From Callipepla californica brunnescens (taxonomy: Eukaryota > Chordata > Aves > Galliformes > Odontophoridae), in the NCBI GenBank assembly GCA_023055505.1, contig JALIRH010000026.1:10679591-10743590 (forward strand): a stretch of 64,000 nucleotides of DNA, in the 5' to 3' direction. Position numbers and translations under genes: made by a program. The notes under the pieces are model-generated. The model was given only the letters and a program-made list of their open reading frames with translations. It did not search any database and was not told the origin of the DNA. Of the stretch, positions 1 to 12,655 are shown piece after piece. Position 1 is the first letter of the stretch. Each line of letters opens with the position of its first letter.

Positions 1-2240
1 AGACTTCTTTGCTGGCAGAGTTATGCAATCTTGGCTTACATCTTATCACCAGTAGCGCAACAGTCAGGCTTCGGTGTTTGTTGTCTCGCAGGCACCCACT
101 TTATTCTCATGGCTGGGTAGCAGCATTAGACACACAGCCTTCGAGTGAAAGAACAACAGGGAGGCATGAGCGATAAGGAGCAGAAAGAGCTTGCCGAGTT
201 AGCACCTGCACAGCAGGCTTATGCTGAGCCTCACTTCATTGATGTGGGGCATTTCCTGCATCTGGAGTGTAATGATTAAGAGAATAAAATGCATGTTCTA
301 CCACACTGAATGCCAGGAGTAACTGTCATGTTCGCTCATGCTACGCTACTGAAAAGGTAATATGGGCTATTTATTAAGTTTGGGGAGAACAAAACAAGTT
401 TGCAGAGATCACTGAAAGCACCAACAAAAGACAGAGGGCAAATTAATGAAATAGAGAATAATATTATGCATCCTTAATGATACTGTGAGAATCAGTTAAC
501 AGTTTGTGTTTTTGAAAACTGAGACAGGAGCTTCTTTAACAAGTCTGTATCTATGTCCAACACATACTCGGAGGCTTTTGCAGGCTTTTGCACTTGAACT
601 CCCTTATGTTGTGCTTATTCTATTTCTAACTTCCCCTGGCCTTTGTCACAGTGGTGAGAAAATGAATAGGGATTACTCTTGGCTTTTGAATCATTCATGG
701 TGCTTGCTGACAACCAGCAGCATGGCAAGGTGAGCAGCAGTGCCCTATGCCATTGCCATGTGCAACCCGTCCAGGACAGATCCCTGGGAATCTTGCACTC
801 TTTCCTGCCATTCCTCTAAATTCATGCTGTCTCTTACTGTCTCTAGTTGAAATTATGGGTGCAGCTGTATCACATCTCATGTCCAGAAAACACTATGTTA
901 TTTGGAAAACAGAAACATATTTGTGTAAACAGAAAATACAAAGGGACCAGGTCTACCTCCTGCTATGCACATTCTTGCTCAGTTCATAGGCACTGCTTTC
1001 AATGGGAATTGCCAAGGGGCAAACTAAACCAACAGCTCTAAGAGAACTGAGCTTCATGGCCCTGACTATTTGAAAGCACAACAAACCACTGAAAAAATGA
1101 AGCTGAACTTGAAATAATGCACACCTGCAATAACTCATATTCAGCCTGTCTGCAGTCCTAGAAACAAAGCACCAATCTAGACCCATAGATATCCAAAGAA
1201 ACTGGCAGCCAGAGGAACTGAAAGCTCCAGAATAAAAGAAGAGCTTGAATATCAATAACAAACCAATGCACCATACAGAAATTCAGGATTTTTTTTCCTT
1301 AGACACAGGCATAAATAAATCTTTGTTTTAGATTAGATATGGAAGTAAAAGGATTAAAAGAATCAGACGAGTGATTTGTAATTGGTCTCCAGACTGTATC
1401 TCTTCCTCTAGTAAAGTGCATGCGAGTGAATAAAACTGCATGGTTGGACTTTATTAGCTGCAGCTTTCCTTCCTGACTCTCGGATTAGAGGAATACTTTA
1501 ACCTTGACACATTCATCTTACACTCACAAAGCTTCACTTTTAACGGTCCATTTTCCTTTCCTTTTCATTTGTCTAGTTCTGGTACAGAACTTTCTAAATT
1601 AGAAGAGGGCAGTGTTCTGCCTCACAAGAAAAAAGGAATTCTGACTTACCTTTGTTAGCAAGAGCAGGGAGAAGTTTGGGATGGTTTATTACCATGTATT
1701 AGGATACAACTTAAAAATCTATTGCAGATGGCAAAACATGGCAAAAAAGAGAGGCTTGTATAAATAAGACTCCTGAAAGAATGCATTAAGCTGTCATTTA
1801 AAGAGATTCAAACAAAAGCAGGAGTGTAATTTTATTTACCATACTGTAATGTAAAGCCAGGCATGCAAATATATATTGTTTGTATATTTGAAGAAATGCT
1901 ATTTGTTTGAAGCTTTCTTTCTGCCAGAGAAGATTGTGGTGAGCAGTGCCCCAACTCTGCTCCAAGTGAAGCATATGAATACTGTCACCACTGCCTTTTC
2001 TGAAGGCAGAATTGGGCCCTTGTGGAGAATTTGTGAAAAGTCCAGAGGTGGTGAGATAACGGCTGTGTGCAGCTACCGGCACACCTGCTACCCACATACC
2101 GAGGGAAAGTGGCTGTGGAAGTGTTTATTCAGAGGCCTGGGGAAAATGAGGGTGCGAGGAAGATTTGGCATGTTTGTGTGTGGAGTGGAGTGGTATTTAG
2201 CAAAACACTTGAAAGTTAATTGCAGAATAAAGGAATATCC
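1..2240. other. Unannotated non-coding stretch
   Basis: No gene, known repeat family or RNA gene is recognisable here. Open frames are short (about 100 codons or less within this stretch), occur on both strands and overlap one another, as expected by chance. Composition is ordinary AT-leaning vertebrate intergenic or intronic sequence with scattered homopolymer runs of up to nine T. Confidence 0.6.
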
Positions 2241-2249
2241 CTCAAAGGT

Positions 2250-2700
2250 ACACACTTCCTCAGCACACCGATTTATTATAATTACAGAGTTTACCCTTAC
2301 CTTTTTTCTTTATCCAGCCACTTATTTGAGTTGCTTTAGATTAAAGTATACGTCTTGTTAATTATGGCATTTAGTTCTCAAATCGTAATTGGTGTCTGGT
2401 GCTAAGCTCCTATAACTCTTCTTGTCACTATTTCAAGAGGGCCTGTTTAATTTGCCTGAGGTAAACTAAAATGGAAAGCACCGTCTTATTTGAGTAATGT
2501 GAGATATTTCTTGTGGCTTTAATGATTAAATATTGTACTGTTTAGGAGAGGAACAGTTGAGGGGGGTGACAATGGGCAGTCCTACCTGCCAAGAGCTAAT
2601 CAAACTAGATGCTGAGCTCCCATAATTTTAAGGGGTTTTATTACTTCCATTAAGCACGTGAAAGTAATACTGCTTAGAATAAACAAACACCACTAAGACA
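2250..2700. promoter_or_regulatory. Candidate conserved non-coding element (TAAT-rich)
   Basis: The block is dense in homeodomain-type cores: a TTAATTATGG near 2358, a CGTAATTGG near 2383 and several ATTA or TAAT cores through 2640. It also has a perfect CACGTG E-box at 2655-2660. It contains no repeat that I recognise. This mix resembles vertebrate developmental enhancers, but the call is inference from motif density alone, because conservation cannot be seen in a single sequence. Confidence 0.25.
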
Positions 2701-3770
2701 CTGGCTAAAAGTCATTACAGTGAGCTCCCAAGAACTCTTCTGCCATGTTTTCATTTTGTAAAAAAGTTCACAGCAGCGTGGGACACAGAAACTTTTACTG
2801 CATCTAATCACAGCTTTATCCTACCATTGAGGAAGTGCATCAAGGACAAACGCTTAACTCTGTTAGTATCTGGGGGGAGAACACCCGATGGCTGTCAGGC
2901 TATCACAACTGGCTATCACATTCTGTTGTAAAAAGAAGTAAAACTGCATGACCCCAGACTAGTGCATTCATGCTTCCCCAAGACTTCTCTTCAGATGCTT
3001 TAGGTATTGTCTGGTGTCTCTTCTTTCAGGTCAGCATAAATGGATATCTCTAAATTAGACTCCAGGTGTATTTCAGCATCAGTCGTATCAGCAAGGCACT
3101 TAAGTAAATAAACTCTTGAATCTGTTTTTCTAGTGGTGATTTACCTCATTAAGCATTTATTCCCACAATTTCCCATTAAATTAAACCGTCTGTTTTCTAG
3201 CTTTGGGGAACCACTCTCTGCATAATGTGTTATTTTTCTGCTCCTGTTTCCTCTGCCATCACTGTTGCCTATACTTTTTCTCAAAATGGAGAGATTTGTT
3301 AGGCAGCCTGGACACTAAGTAAAGTCAGTCCTGTGCTTTTCCTGAAGACATGGGTGCCCAGGATGTGTTGCACTCCACCTGCATTTTCACAGAAACTTCT
3401 GATGTTTAATGGACCTTCTCTCAGCATTCTAAGTTAACACTGGTGGTCATATGCTTGTGGGATTGTTGTCCTGTGCCAAGCAGGGCCCAAATCACCTAAT
3501 CCACATGTCTGTGCAGATGTTCTGCTGCTTTTTCTCCACCCTCATTTTGTGGCTGAAATGAAGTGACAGAAGTCTGCAGTAGGTCTATCTTTCGTTCATG
3601 GAAACTGTGAACCTGGAAGGTGTCTCCTCTCCTTGGGTCTCCCTTTGGAAGGTGAGAGGTTAAAATCTACCCTTCTATCCTTTGGATCCTAATGGCAAAG
3701 ATCGATGTGACAAATTATCTCTAAATTCTTCTAGCAGAAAGAGGATTTCCAAAGAGCATTTCAAGCAGGC
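2701..3770. other. Unannotated non-coding stretch
   Basis: No gene, repeat family or structured element is recognised. The stretch is ordinary mixed-composition sequence without a long open frame. Confidence 0.5.
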
Positions 3771-6700
3771 TCACACTTGAACTGCTCTAGTTTCAAAGAA
3801 GCAATAATCAATTCTTTGGTGCACAGGCTTTCCACATTCCCCCCGAGGTGAAGATATATACTTTGTATGCATTATAAAAGCACCTAAGCTTTGTGTGGCA
3901 CTAAAATGTACCTCAGACGATACATCTCTAGTTTTTACCGTAGAAAAGTAAATAAATAAATAAATTTTTCGCATTCCTTCCTCTTTTTCTTCAATCATCA
4001 ACAACCAGTGCAATGCAGAAAAGTCATCTGATAGCCATTCTAATTCTCTGGAATGACAGCGAAAAAAATCTATGCTTGCTTGTTGCTTCAAGTCAGTGCA
4101 ATAAATGTGCCATCAAATTTCTCACAATCAAGACTGGAACTTGCTGGGGAACTGGAACAAGCAGCAAGACTTCTTGAACTCCTGAAAGGTGAATGGTGTC
4201 TTCAACTAGCAAGCACTTGCAATGAAAAATCTGCCACTGCAAAATACAAATGAGCATGGCCTCCTGTATGAGGTGACAACTCTGGAACAGGCTAAGGAAT
4301 TCAATCTGTATCATAGGATTCTTATGCATGACTTCTTTATTATCTTGAGGCCAACTAGATAGACTGTCCCAGTCAGAAACAGACCATTTCATTTGTAGTT
4401 CTGGGAGACTAAGACATTTATCATCATAACATTGCTGGTAGTTCCCACTTCACCTCACATTCAGAAAAGTAAAGTTGTTGCCTTACTGAAGGCACATTTC
4501 TTGTCTACTGAATCACTAGTCATTTTCCACAGATTTCAATTTCACAAGCAAAATCGGCAAGCTAACAATGTTCTTGCCACCTGTGTTGCCTGTTGGACTG
4601 CATAATATATCTGAACAATGGATCTTCAGCAGCCTGATAAAAATTTGCTTCCTCTGGAGATGGCAAGGTGAGCCACTCATGCATTTCCTCCATCAGGGGA
4701 GTTTATTTTGCAGTCACCCAGGAAAAGATCGTTCGCACTGAATGAACGCAAACACACAGGAAATTCGTGTTCTGGAAACCCGTATAAGCACACTTTGTCA
4801 TGATATTTGCTGGAACTTTGGGAACTGAGCCACATCCGTATCATCAGCCAAGACCAATCAACCAAGTCTCTGCACAGGCTGGAGAGGACATCTGTGATAG
4901 TCTTTATTTAGTGAGATACTCATTCCAGGACAGTGAGAATCTTTTCTGGAAAGAAAAAGAACCTAGGGAAATACAGACATCTGCTGAGCCAAGGGCAACA
5001 ATCATTCTTATTTTCTTCAACAAGAAGATGAGAGATGTCCATAGTCATGACATGATACGCAATAAGAAAGTTTTCAGCACAGTTCTGTTCAAAGGCAAAT
5101 TCCTCCAGCAAGAGCCTCCTTTCAGTCATGAGCCCCTGAGAAAGAATGTTAATTCCCTGAACCACATTCTGACAATGGGGACTTTATCAAGGAGGACTAC
5201 CATTGTTCAGCTTGGATATCTTGCCTGTGCTGGTCAATAAATAACATCTCTTCCCCCTCAGCCAAACACCTGACAAGGAACTGGAGAATCTTAACAGCAA
5301 AGAAGCCCCAGAGCAGGACTCACAAAGAAACGTGCTACATCAACTGAACCAGGATAAAAGCCAAATGGTGTCATGCAGTGTGTGGAATATCATAAGTGAA
5401 CAAGTACTGATCCTAGATGCACCTCCTATATGTACTTGCCGTGAATCAACCATGCAGTGTTACTGATGTAGGAAAACATGTAATAAAATTTAGACCTTAC
5501 CCAAGCTAACAAATAGATGATCATTGATAAGGACACTACAGGACATCAGGTGATGCTATTTAGGGAGAGTAAATAATGCTTTCTATATTCCTTTTTTTTT
5601 TATACCTTTCCAGGAACTACAGTTGTACTGCACTAGAAGGTGTATCTTTGCCTGTTCCTTTCACAAGGAAGTCAGGCATCTCCAATATAGAAATTATGCT
5701 GTGATAGAAATATTGCAATGCTTTCCAAAATTCTTCTTTCCAGATATTCTTCAGTAATGTTTCTGCCAGAGAGGCTTCTGTTATGTGCTTCCTGAACAAC
5801 TTGCAGAAATTTGGAGGATATTATGAAACCAAGCATCCAAGTTATGAGGGAAAAAGTAAAATTGGTGGGGCTAGAGTTATTATTCTTGCATTGCTTTATA
5901 ATTACAATTGGCATTAATGACACAGATACTAATAGAAACAAACCATTAAGTCCCTTCATCAAAATCCTGACATCAACTTCAGTCAAGTCTTGGATTGCTC
6001 AGTGTGTACCATAGCTTTCTACCACAGAAAACAAGTGTTGAAATTTACCACCTTTTCATCATAAGAGTTTCATGGTAATAGTCCTGCCAAGATACAGAAG
6101 CCTTGAAAAACATTTGACAAGTTGCATTCAACTTTATTCTAGTTCATACCAACAGAGACCACTTCTGGTTATTTGTGAAACGCTGTCTTACTGCATTGGT
6201 GTAATTCTATCATGTGCAGGAATTAAGCCCCTATACTTCATTCAAGAGGTTTAATAGCAACAGATAAAACTATGCATGTATTATAGAGAAGAGTTTCTTA
6301 TTGTTGCAGGAACCCAATTTTTCCATGGTTAAGATACACAGTCCTCCATGTTCTATTTGTGTAGGTCACAAATCACTCCTGTGACTGAAGTACTCCTTGT
6401 TGCGTCCTTATAAGTGCAGAAGTGAAATATTTTGCTAAATCTTTTCATTTTTGCAAGCCAGTAGGAACATCCAACACAAATGTACTGAGCAAACTGCAGC
6501 TGCAGATGTGAGTCCAGTGCACTACTTTGACCTCAGTGCAACCTTTGCTGTTGGAATATTCCCTTTATATACTCATTCACACTGATCAGGTAGGAAAGCT
6601 ACTGATTAGCAAAAACTGCCTTGTGTTGCCTAATGAAGAAATTGTCCAAGAAGTTCAGTTCATTTTTAACAGGACAGAATGAGCTGCCTACTCACTAGGC

Positions 6701-8600
6701 ATTGAGGATGCCATTCTGTTATTCTCAAAAGAACTTGCTGACATTTTTGCTATCTTCATACATCTTGTCCAAGAAACACAAACATGAAAGTGCCAGCATG
6801 ATATTGTATCTGATGGCCCAGAACTGACACGAGCTAACAAAGTTCTTGCCAAGCTCCCTGACATAACCAAAAGCTTCAATATTACTTTCTTAAAAGATGT
6901 CCAAGGAACACCCCTACTTAAATCCCATTCCGACTTTACTGATCCATTTCTGGGAAATCACTTTAAAACTTCACCTAGGCGAGGCTTGAGGTGATTTTGC
7001 TTTCCTCACTAGCAGCTAGTGTAACTGTTTCTGCTCTTTCTCAACTTTCGAAACTTTACAGATTTTTGGATACTGTCACATCTGACCCCAGGATCTCCTT
7101 TTAATTCTGGTGATTTTAAGAGCTTCACCAAAAGTACGTTAATTTGAGCTGTCACTAGCATGCTGTGCTGTCTCCAAGCACATGGTCTGGTTGAATGTAA
7201 GGTGCAACCAGCCAAAGATTTAATCCTTTCAAGCTGTTATTAAGGGAGACTGGCTGATGAGGCTTGCGGGGTTCCTCATTGTTCTGCATGTCACTCCTCA
7301 TCTGACTATTGAAGACAGCCCCCTGAAGCTGTCCCATGGGACAAGTTATCAAACCATGCCTCAGTCCTCACAACCCCAATCTATCTGAAGGTTTGCAATA
7401 CAAGCAGCAACAAGTTTTGATTTCATCTCTGACATCATCTACCTGGCATTTCTTTGCACTTGGAGAGAGCATGTGCACAAAGCTACAAGGCTGTGTCAAA
7501 AGCTGGCCCTTTTTCAATGAAGGCCACTGCACTTGACTCATTGCAAGTTCAGAGTGCCAAAGGACAAGTTGGAAATGCTGAGTCAAGCAGCTGATGTTTG
7601 TCTTCCAGTTCTTCAAAGGCCTCTCCCCAGAGCACAGGACTACTACTGCATTCACAGCAACTCAAATTCAGCAAAGTCTTTACCCCAGGGGTTAATATTC
7701 CTTGCCTCCATAGGAAGCAAGGAGATCACAGAGGAGTTAAATTGGTTTCCTTTAGATTGATAATCGTACAATTGAAAATGTGCACAAGAGGGTTTCATGC
7801 CCTCTCTACACCTATCTACTAGAAGTTGTATTATATATGGGGGATTCTGTTCCTTGGTTGTGCAAAATGAACTCATGCCCTGACTTGTTTCTCTGCTTTT
7901 CCATTCAACCAGAAAGATATTAGGGATGGGACTGTTGTTTTTGATGTTGTTTTGCATATATTGCTAAGAAGTTACATTCATATACACCCTGCTGCTGCCA
8001 GTTAGTGTGTTCTGCACCATGAACAACAGAGCACATGAAGGAATCCACTGGCTCAAACATATGCAGAAAGCTGTTTTAGGGACAGCTTCTCTTTGCTTTA
8101 CCCATGAATGACTTCTTAGTGGGATTATTCCACATGAATAAGGAAGGGTTATCTGGTCTGTAAGACCTGCTTTCTTTAGAGTCTTGCAAGGGAAACAGTG
8201 GAAACTCTATTGTTGAATCACATAAAACTAGAACAGACAAGTTGCAACGGACAAGACAGTGCCATTTAGACACAACTCTCTGGAGAGAGTCACGTAGAAG
8301 GCCTCCTGCTAGAGGCATTTTCCCTTTCCAGGCCTCACAGCTACAAATCCACCCCTTGACATGAGAAACGGATCGCCTCTGTTCTCTTGTGCAGTCAGTC
8401 TCCTTGCTGCTTCTCACCCACTTGGAGCACAGCACAGTGAGGAGCAGGCAGGGAACAGTGCTACTTACAAGAACCCCACTGCACAGGGGAGAAATTTCTT
8501 GGTCATTCCTATCCCAACCAGGCAAAAGTGCTAAGGAGAGGGAAAACTGAGCCCTGAGAAGAGCATGAAAAACAGTCCCATGCCCTCCAGGAGGCATGGA
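3771..8600. other. Stop-poor tract, possible relic of a large ORF
   Basis: Open frames are unusually dense on both strands. On the plus strand, four tracts stand out: 4800-5240 is fully open; 5811-6254 is open with one region of stops near 6014-6071; 6391-6994 has about 200 codons with only three internal stops (TGA at 6509, 6680 and 6785); 7143-7760 has 206 codons with three internal stops (7221, 7386 and 7518). Three of the four share one frame. The predicted peptides look like ordinary protein, for example a stretch reading LVLPNEEIVQEVQFIFN at about 6623-6673. However, the minus strand is also open in pieces (173 codons at 8076-8597), and a second plus frame over 7.0-7.8 kb is nearly as open, so the coding strand is not settled. 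I compared the peptides from memory with reverse transcriptases, UBE4-type ligases and SAMD9-like single-exon proteins and found no convincing match. It could be a decayed gene, a very old element, or chance. Confidence 0.25.
3949..3965. repeat. (AAAT)n microsatellite
   Basis: Four tandem TAAA/AAAT units can be read directly, followed by a short T run. This is a simple repeat at the left edge of the stop-poor tract. Confidence 0.8.
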
Positions 8601-9773
8601 GGCTCAGTGATGTGCAGAGCACTTGTTTTCCCAGCTCTAATTCAGACAGCATGAGCTTCAGTCAGCTGTCTAACACTCTTGGCTTTAGTTTTGTCTCCTT
8701 TCTCTTAGCACTAGCTTTTGAGGTTTCAAAGATAGCTTACTGGGCAGCACCTACTTTCCCTCTGAGTGTGTCATAATCTCTTTAAAATAACCACTTCAGT
8801 TTCAGGAATTGATCATGCATTCACCACATATACAGATTTTGCTTTTTTGATAAATAATTGGAGCCCATGTGCCCCCTAAACACTGACAAAAATACAATTT
8901 ATCTACCTTAAACTGGAGGTATATGCAAAATTTTGCATGATACTTATGGCTACACAAGCACTTTTCTCTAGTCCTGTGATAACCCATGGCATGGTTTCAA
9001 AGTAGGGCAGTTGTTCTCCCTGCCAGCTTTGTGGATCCAACAGATAGCCAACTGAGAGCAGCTCCAACAAGGAGTTAAACATCATTAGGCTCATTCTAAA
9101 ACCCTAGCTGAAGGGCTGGTACACTGTTTGGGTTTGAATTAGTCACTTGACCTCTGTTTGTTTTATTCATCCCAGCTGGAGAACTGGGCATAAAAACAGA
9201 CCCTTGCTGCAAATCTATAGCAGATTAAAGGAGAGAAAACAGCGCACACCAAGAGGAAGAACAAAATCTATCCCACAATATTTTCATCAGTATAAGAGCT
9301 GTGGGCTACAGGTAGAGTTTTAAAAGCATCTCTCTGTCTTAGGATGCAGTTTCTCAAGCTACAGGGGTTACTGCAGATACCTGACCAGCATACACAAGGC
9401 AACGGCATGCAGAAGTACTAAATATTTCACCCTAGTCTCCTGGCTTGTGCTGCATTCAGATCTGAATCCCAGCCATGTGAATGCAGGTCCAGATACACCA
9501 CAGCCCAAGAAGTGACAGTGAAATACCCAGTTTTGCCAGATACATCCACTTCTTTGATTCTGAATATTTGCTCAAGGATGAATTTGAGAACTTTATTTGT
9601 CTTGATCTCTCACGGTCCCTGTAGAGCATTAGATCTCCTCCAGCACCTTTTGGTTACAGGTATTGTTTCCACAGAGCCACCACTAAAGTAAATCAGATGT
9701 TTCTGAATCTAACTGGGTCTACTAGGAGCACATGGGATCCATGACTTGCTAAGCAAATCCGGCTCTAAACTTA
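8601..9773. other. Unannotated non-coding stretch
   Basis: No gene or repeat family is recognised. Two small overlapping minus-strand open frames near 8800-9090 are short, have no recognisable domain and are best taken as chance. Confidence 0.5.
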
Positions 9774-9866
9774 TGGACATGGTTTAGAGGGCAATATTGG
9801 TGGTAGTAGTACAGTTGGAATAGATTATCTCAGAAGATTTTTCTACCCTTAACAATTCTATGATTC
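9774..9866 (+). mobile_element. CR1 LINE 3'-end fragment
   Basis: The order of motifs matches the 3' untranslated end of bird CR1 elements: a TGGACATGG-like start, then TGGTGG, CAGTTGGAATAGAT in place of the usual GGTTGGACTTGAT, CTCAGAAGATTTTTCTACCC in place of the usual TTAGAGGTCTTTTCCAACC, and the tail AACAATTCTATGATTC at about 9851-9866. It is 5'-truncated to about 90 bp, as most CR1 copies are. Substitutions along its length make it an old copy. The tail lies to the right, so the element points along the plus strand. Confidence 0.85.
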
Positions 9867-10587
9867 ACTGTGTGCACTTCTCTGTCTACTTCAGCTGTGA
9901 CATACATGAGCTATAGCCAGATACTCTTCTGTCATAAGATTTTGAGGCTTATTAGCTCAGACTCAGTAGACATAACTATGGTAAAATATGACCGATGAAC
10001 CAGACGTGGTCTCACTGTGCTGTGCACTGTCCTGCTTTCTGTTAGCTTATACCCAGTCAGCTGGAGTGTTCATACATGTAGCATGCACATCTATTCCTAA
10101 GGACAAAATGGCATTTGCAAAAGCTACTTCAAAGCTATAAGAATGTCTCTCCTCTTACTGCCGACCTTTGGATCACTAAAATAAGACACCAAATTATTTA
10201 CAGTGGGCTTCCTCTGCAGAAAGGGTTTAAGGGATTTGTTTTGCAACCTGGAAAGCTTTATCAGTTGATGACCATAAGCAGTGTAAGATCACAGATGATA
10301 CACAACTGTACTGAAGTAGTAGAAGAGCCAGAAAAACTCCATTCAGAAGCAGAGCCAATGATATAAACAAGGATGAGATTAAGTTGGGTGCACTTTTTGT
10401 ATGCACTTTTCATGTATACCAAGGACACGAGTTTGCTCTCTTCAGCACACACACACTTGTCCCTCTGCATATAGAATTGCTGTGCTCTCTTGACAGAGTT
10501 TGGACACTCCAGAAGACCAGTAGCCCTGAATGTCCCAACACAGTTCTGGGGTTTTGTTTTTGTTCAAAACTGTAGGATGAATTCAGA

Positions 10588-10608
10588 CAAATAAATAAAT
10601 AAATAAAA
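10588..10608. repeat. (AAAT)n microsatellite
   Basis: About five perfect tandem AAAT units are read directly. Confidence 0.85.
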
Positions 10609-11937
10609 TATTAACCAAATATTCTGTGAAGCCATTACTAGAACATGACATTACACTCATGTCTAAATATACTTAGTTCTCATTGACTCTGGGAACTCTT
10701 CAAAGTTGATAACACATGGACACTGCTTACAACAGAGCACTTCATAATGCTCCAGAAGTATTAAGCTCTCTTATTCCAACACTGTGCAGAGAATTAGTGC
10801 ACAGACCAAGTGTCTCTTGGACTCTTCTTGAAGTCTACCCAGAAGAGTGACATGGAAATTCAGCCTGAGCTGGTGCCCTGCACAAGGGGCTGCATACCAA
10901 CACTATCCCTAACAAAGACAGATGCAGGCAGATATCAATTAAGGTAGAGGATCTGTTTACCCCCTTTTTTTTTTTTGCACTGCTATTCAATGCCCCAATT
11001 CTGGCACATGGCACATAGTGCTACAGGACTATAATACATACTACTAAAAACATCAAAATAGTTTGTGTAAGAAAAAAACTCATAAGCATGCAGTAAAATT
11101 TTAAAGTTATAGCATAATATAGTTATAGCAAGTCCTAACTGTTGAAAACTCCCTTTTATATTTAATACAAAATAATTTTCTTATTACGTACGATGAAATT
11201 CAGGTAACCTGAGAAACCCAGAAAGGGATCCTTGAGTTTCTCACCCTCAGGCTACTCATAAACAAAATGATATACAACTTTGGAAACTTTATTTTAGAAT
11301 CACTATAGACCTGCATTTTCAAGAGCTGTTTGGAGGCAAATTCCAGCTGAAAACATAAGAGCCTTCTTTTTGTAGAACTTTGTTTTGGATTCTCTTCTTT
11401 CTACCACAGCTTTACCTAGTGTAATCTGCCAGGATTTGCCTACTGATCCTACCTGTCTTTTTTGCAATTTAACCTGTGCAAGGACCGAAGTGGAGTGAGA
11501 CTATCTTGAGTAGTATAAGAGGGACACATCTTCAAAGGAGTTTTATATGTTTGCAGTTCTTGCAGACAGGTGTCTCTGACCACCAAACAGCTCATCAGTG
11601 CATGACATATGGGTAATTCTGCATGTGAGCACCTGCACCTTGCTGTGGGGTTTACACATGCAAAAGGAAGACATTTTTGTAGATATATACACTGAGTCCA
11701 TGCCAGAAAGTTTAGCCTCAAAATGGCTAGAGAGGAAAATAAAACCCAACATTTTGCAAACTTTTTTTAAGTTGTGTCTTCAGAACAACTGATGATGATG
11801 CAATTCAAACATGGAACCAACCTATTCCACAATATTTAGCTGCATGTGATTTCTGTTTAACAGAAGACAATGGTATAGCTAACTAGAGGTACAACATGGC
11901 CAGTGTTGCTTTGCCTTTGGGGACCCCAAGTTCAGCC

Positions 11938-11954
11938 AAAAAAAAAAAAAAAAT
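11938..11954. repeat. Poly-A tract
   Basis: A 17-base A run is read directly. No LINE or SINE body can be recognised upstream of it. Confidence 0.85.
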
Positions 11955-12489
11955 TGGAAAAACCTAAGATTCTTCAATGTGTAGGCAAATCTGGTCTTGA
12001 ATCACTCTGCTGAATCAACCATGAAGGACCATTAGATAGCAATTGAGAGGCAGACTCCAGACCACTTTGGCTGAGTAACAGTTCAGAGCAATAATTCTTT
12101 GCTTTCCCCCATGATTACATGTCCCACTGACAAGTTAGCCTGGAGTGCCCTTTCAGGTTTCCACCCCTAGTTGCTGGCCCCATCCTGTCCACACAGGTAA
12201 CTCAGCAGCTCAGGAACCGGTTTCTGAACTGCAGTTATCACCGCAACGGAACTGACATGACCTAAACAGCAGTCTCTGGAAACCCCTCATCAGGGCTGTT
12301 GTTTTTAACAGTTTTAACAGGCTGATTTAGAGGCAGTTCAAGAAGGGAAGGGAGCTGAGGCCAGTAGCAACATGTGCTTCCCAGTCTGAACTGTCCACAT
12401 CGTTCTTTCACTCTCCTTAGATCCACAAGCCATTCTCTCTTCCCTCAAGCCTATGTGCATCAATCACAATCCTGCAACAGGCCGCCCTC

Positions 12490-12655
12490 TGGTTGTGGAT
12501 GTCCCATCTCTGGAGGCATTCGAGGCCAGGCTGGATGGGATCCTGGGCAGCCTGAACTGGTGGTTGGCAACTCTGTCTGTGGCATGGTACTAGATGATCT
12601 TTTAAGGTCTGCTTCAACCTAAGCCGTTCTATGATTCTAGAATAACTCTATGATC
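12490..12655 (+). mobile_element. CR1 LINE 3'-end fragment
   Basis: This is the clearest repeat in the window. It carries the end of CR1 ORF2 and the 3' untranslated end: GGTTGTGGATGTCCCATCTC, TGGAGGCATTCGAGGCCAGG, CTGGATGGGATCCTGGGCAG, CCTGAACTGGTGGTTGGC, a TAGATGATCTTTTAAGGTC block, TTCAACCTAAGCCGTTCTAT and the repeated tail GATTCTAGAATAACTCTATG. The encoded peptide would read like the CR1 ending LEAFEARLDGILGSLNWWLA. It is truncated at the 5' end to about 165 bp and lies in sense orientation. The degenerate ATTCTATG-type tail supports an avian origin for the window. Confidence 0.95.

Larger units (their letters stand above)
9867..12489. other. Unannotated stretch with simple repeats
   Basis: The stretch holds an (AAAT)n run at about 10588-10608, a T run at 10965-10976 and an A run at 11938-11954. 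No gene or dispersed repeat is recognised. Small open frames at 10115-10366 and 11449-11792 overlap open frames on the opposite strand and carry no domain I know. Confidence 0.5.

Noticed and set aside
1876..2361. 161-codon plus-strand open frame
   Set aside because: It overlaps a minus-strand frame, has no recognisable domain, splice context or codon signature, and runs into the AT-rich candidate element. Chance is the simpler reading.
7368..7655. VDD string in a minus frame, considered as a reverse-transcriptase YxDD motif
   Set aside because: No aromatic residue precedes it, and the conserved LPQG-type block expected upstream is absent.
7143..7760. Resemblance to the core of UBE4-type ubiquitin ligases
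   Set aside because: Only a few scattered hydrophobic positions agree. There is no U-box or ordered match along the length.
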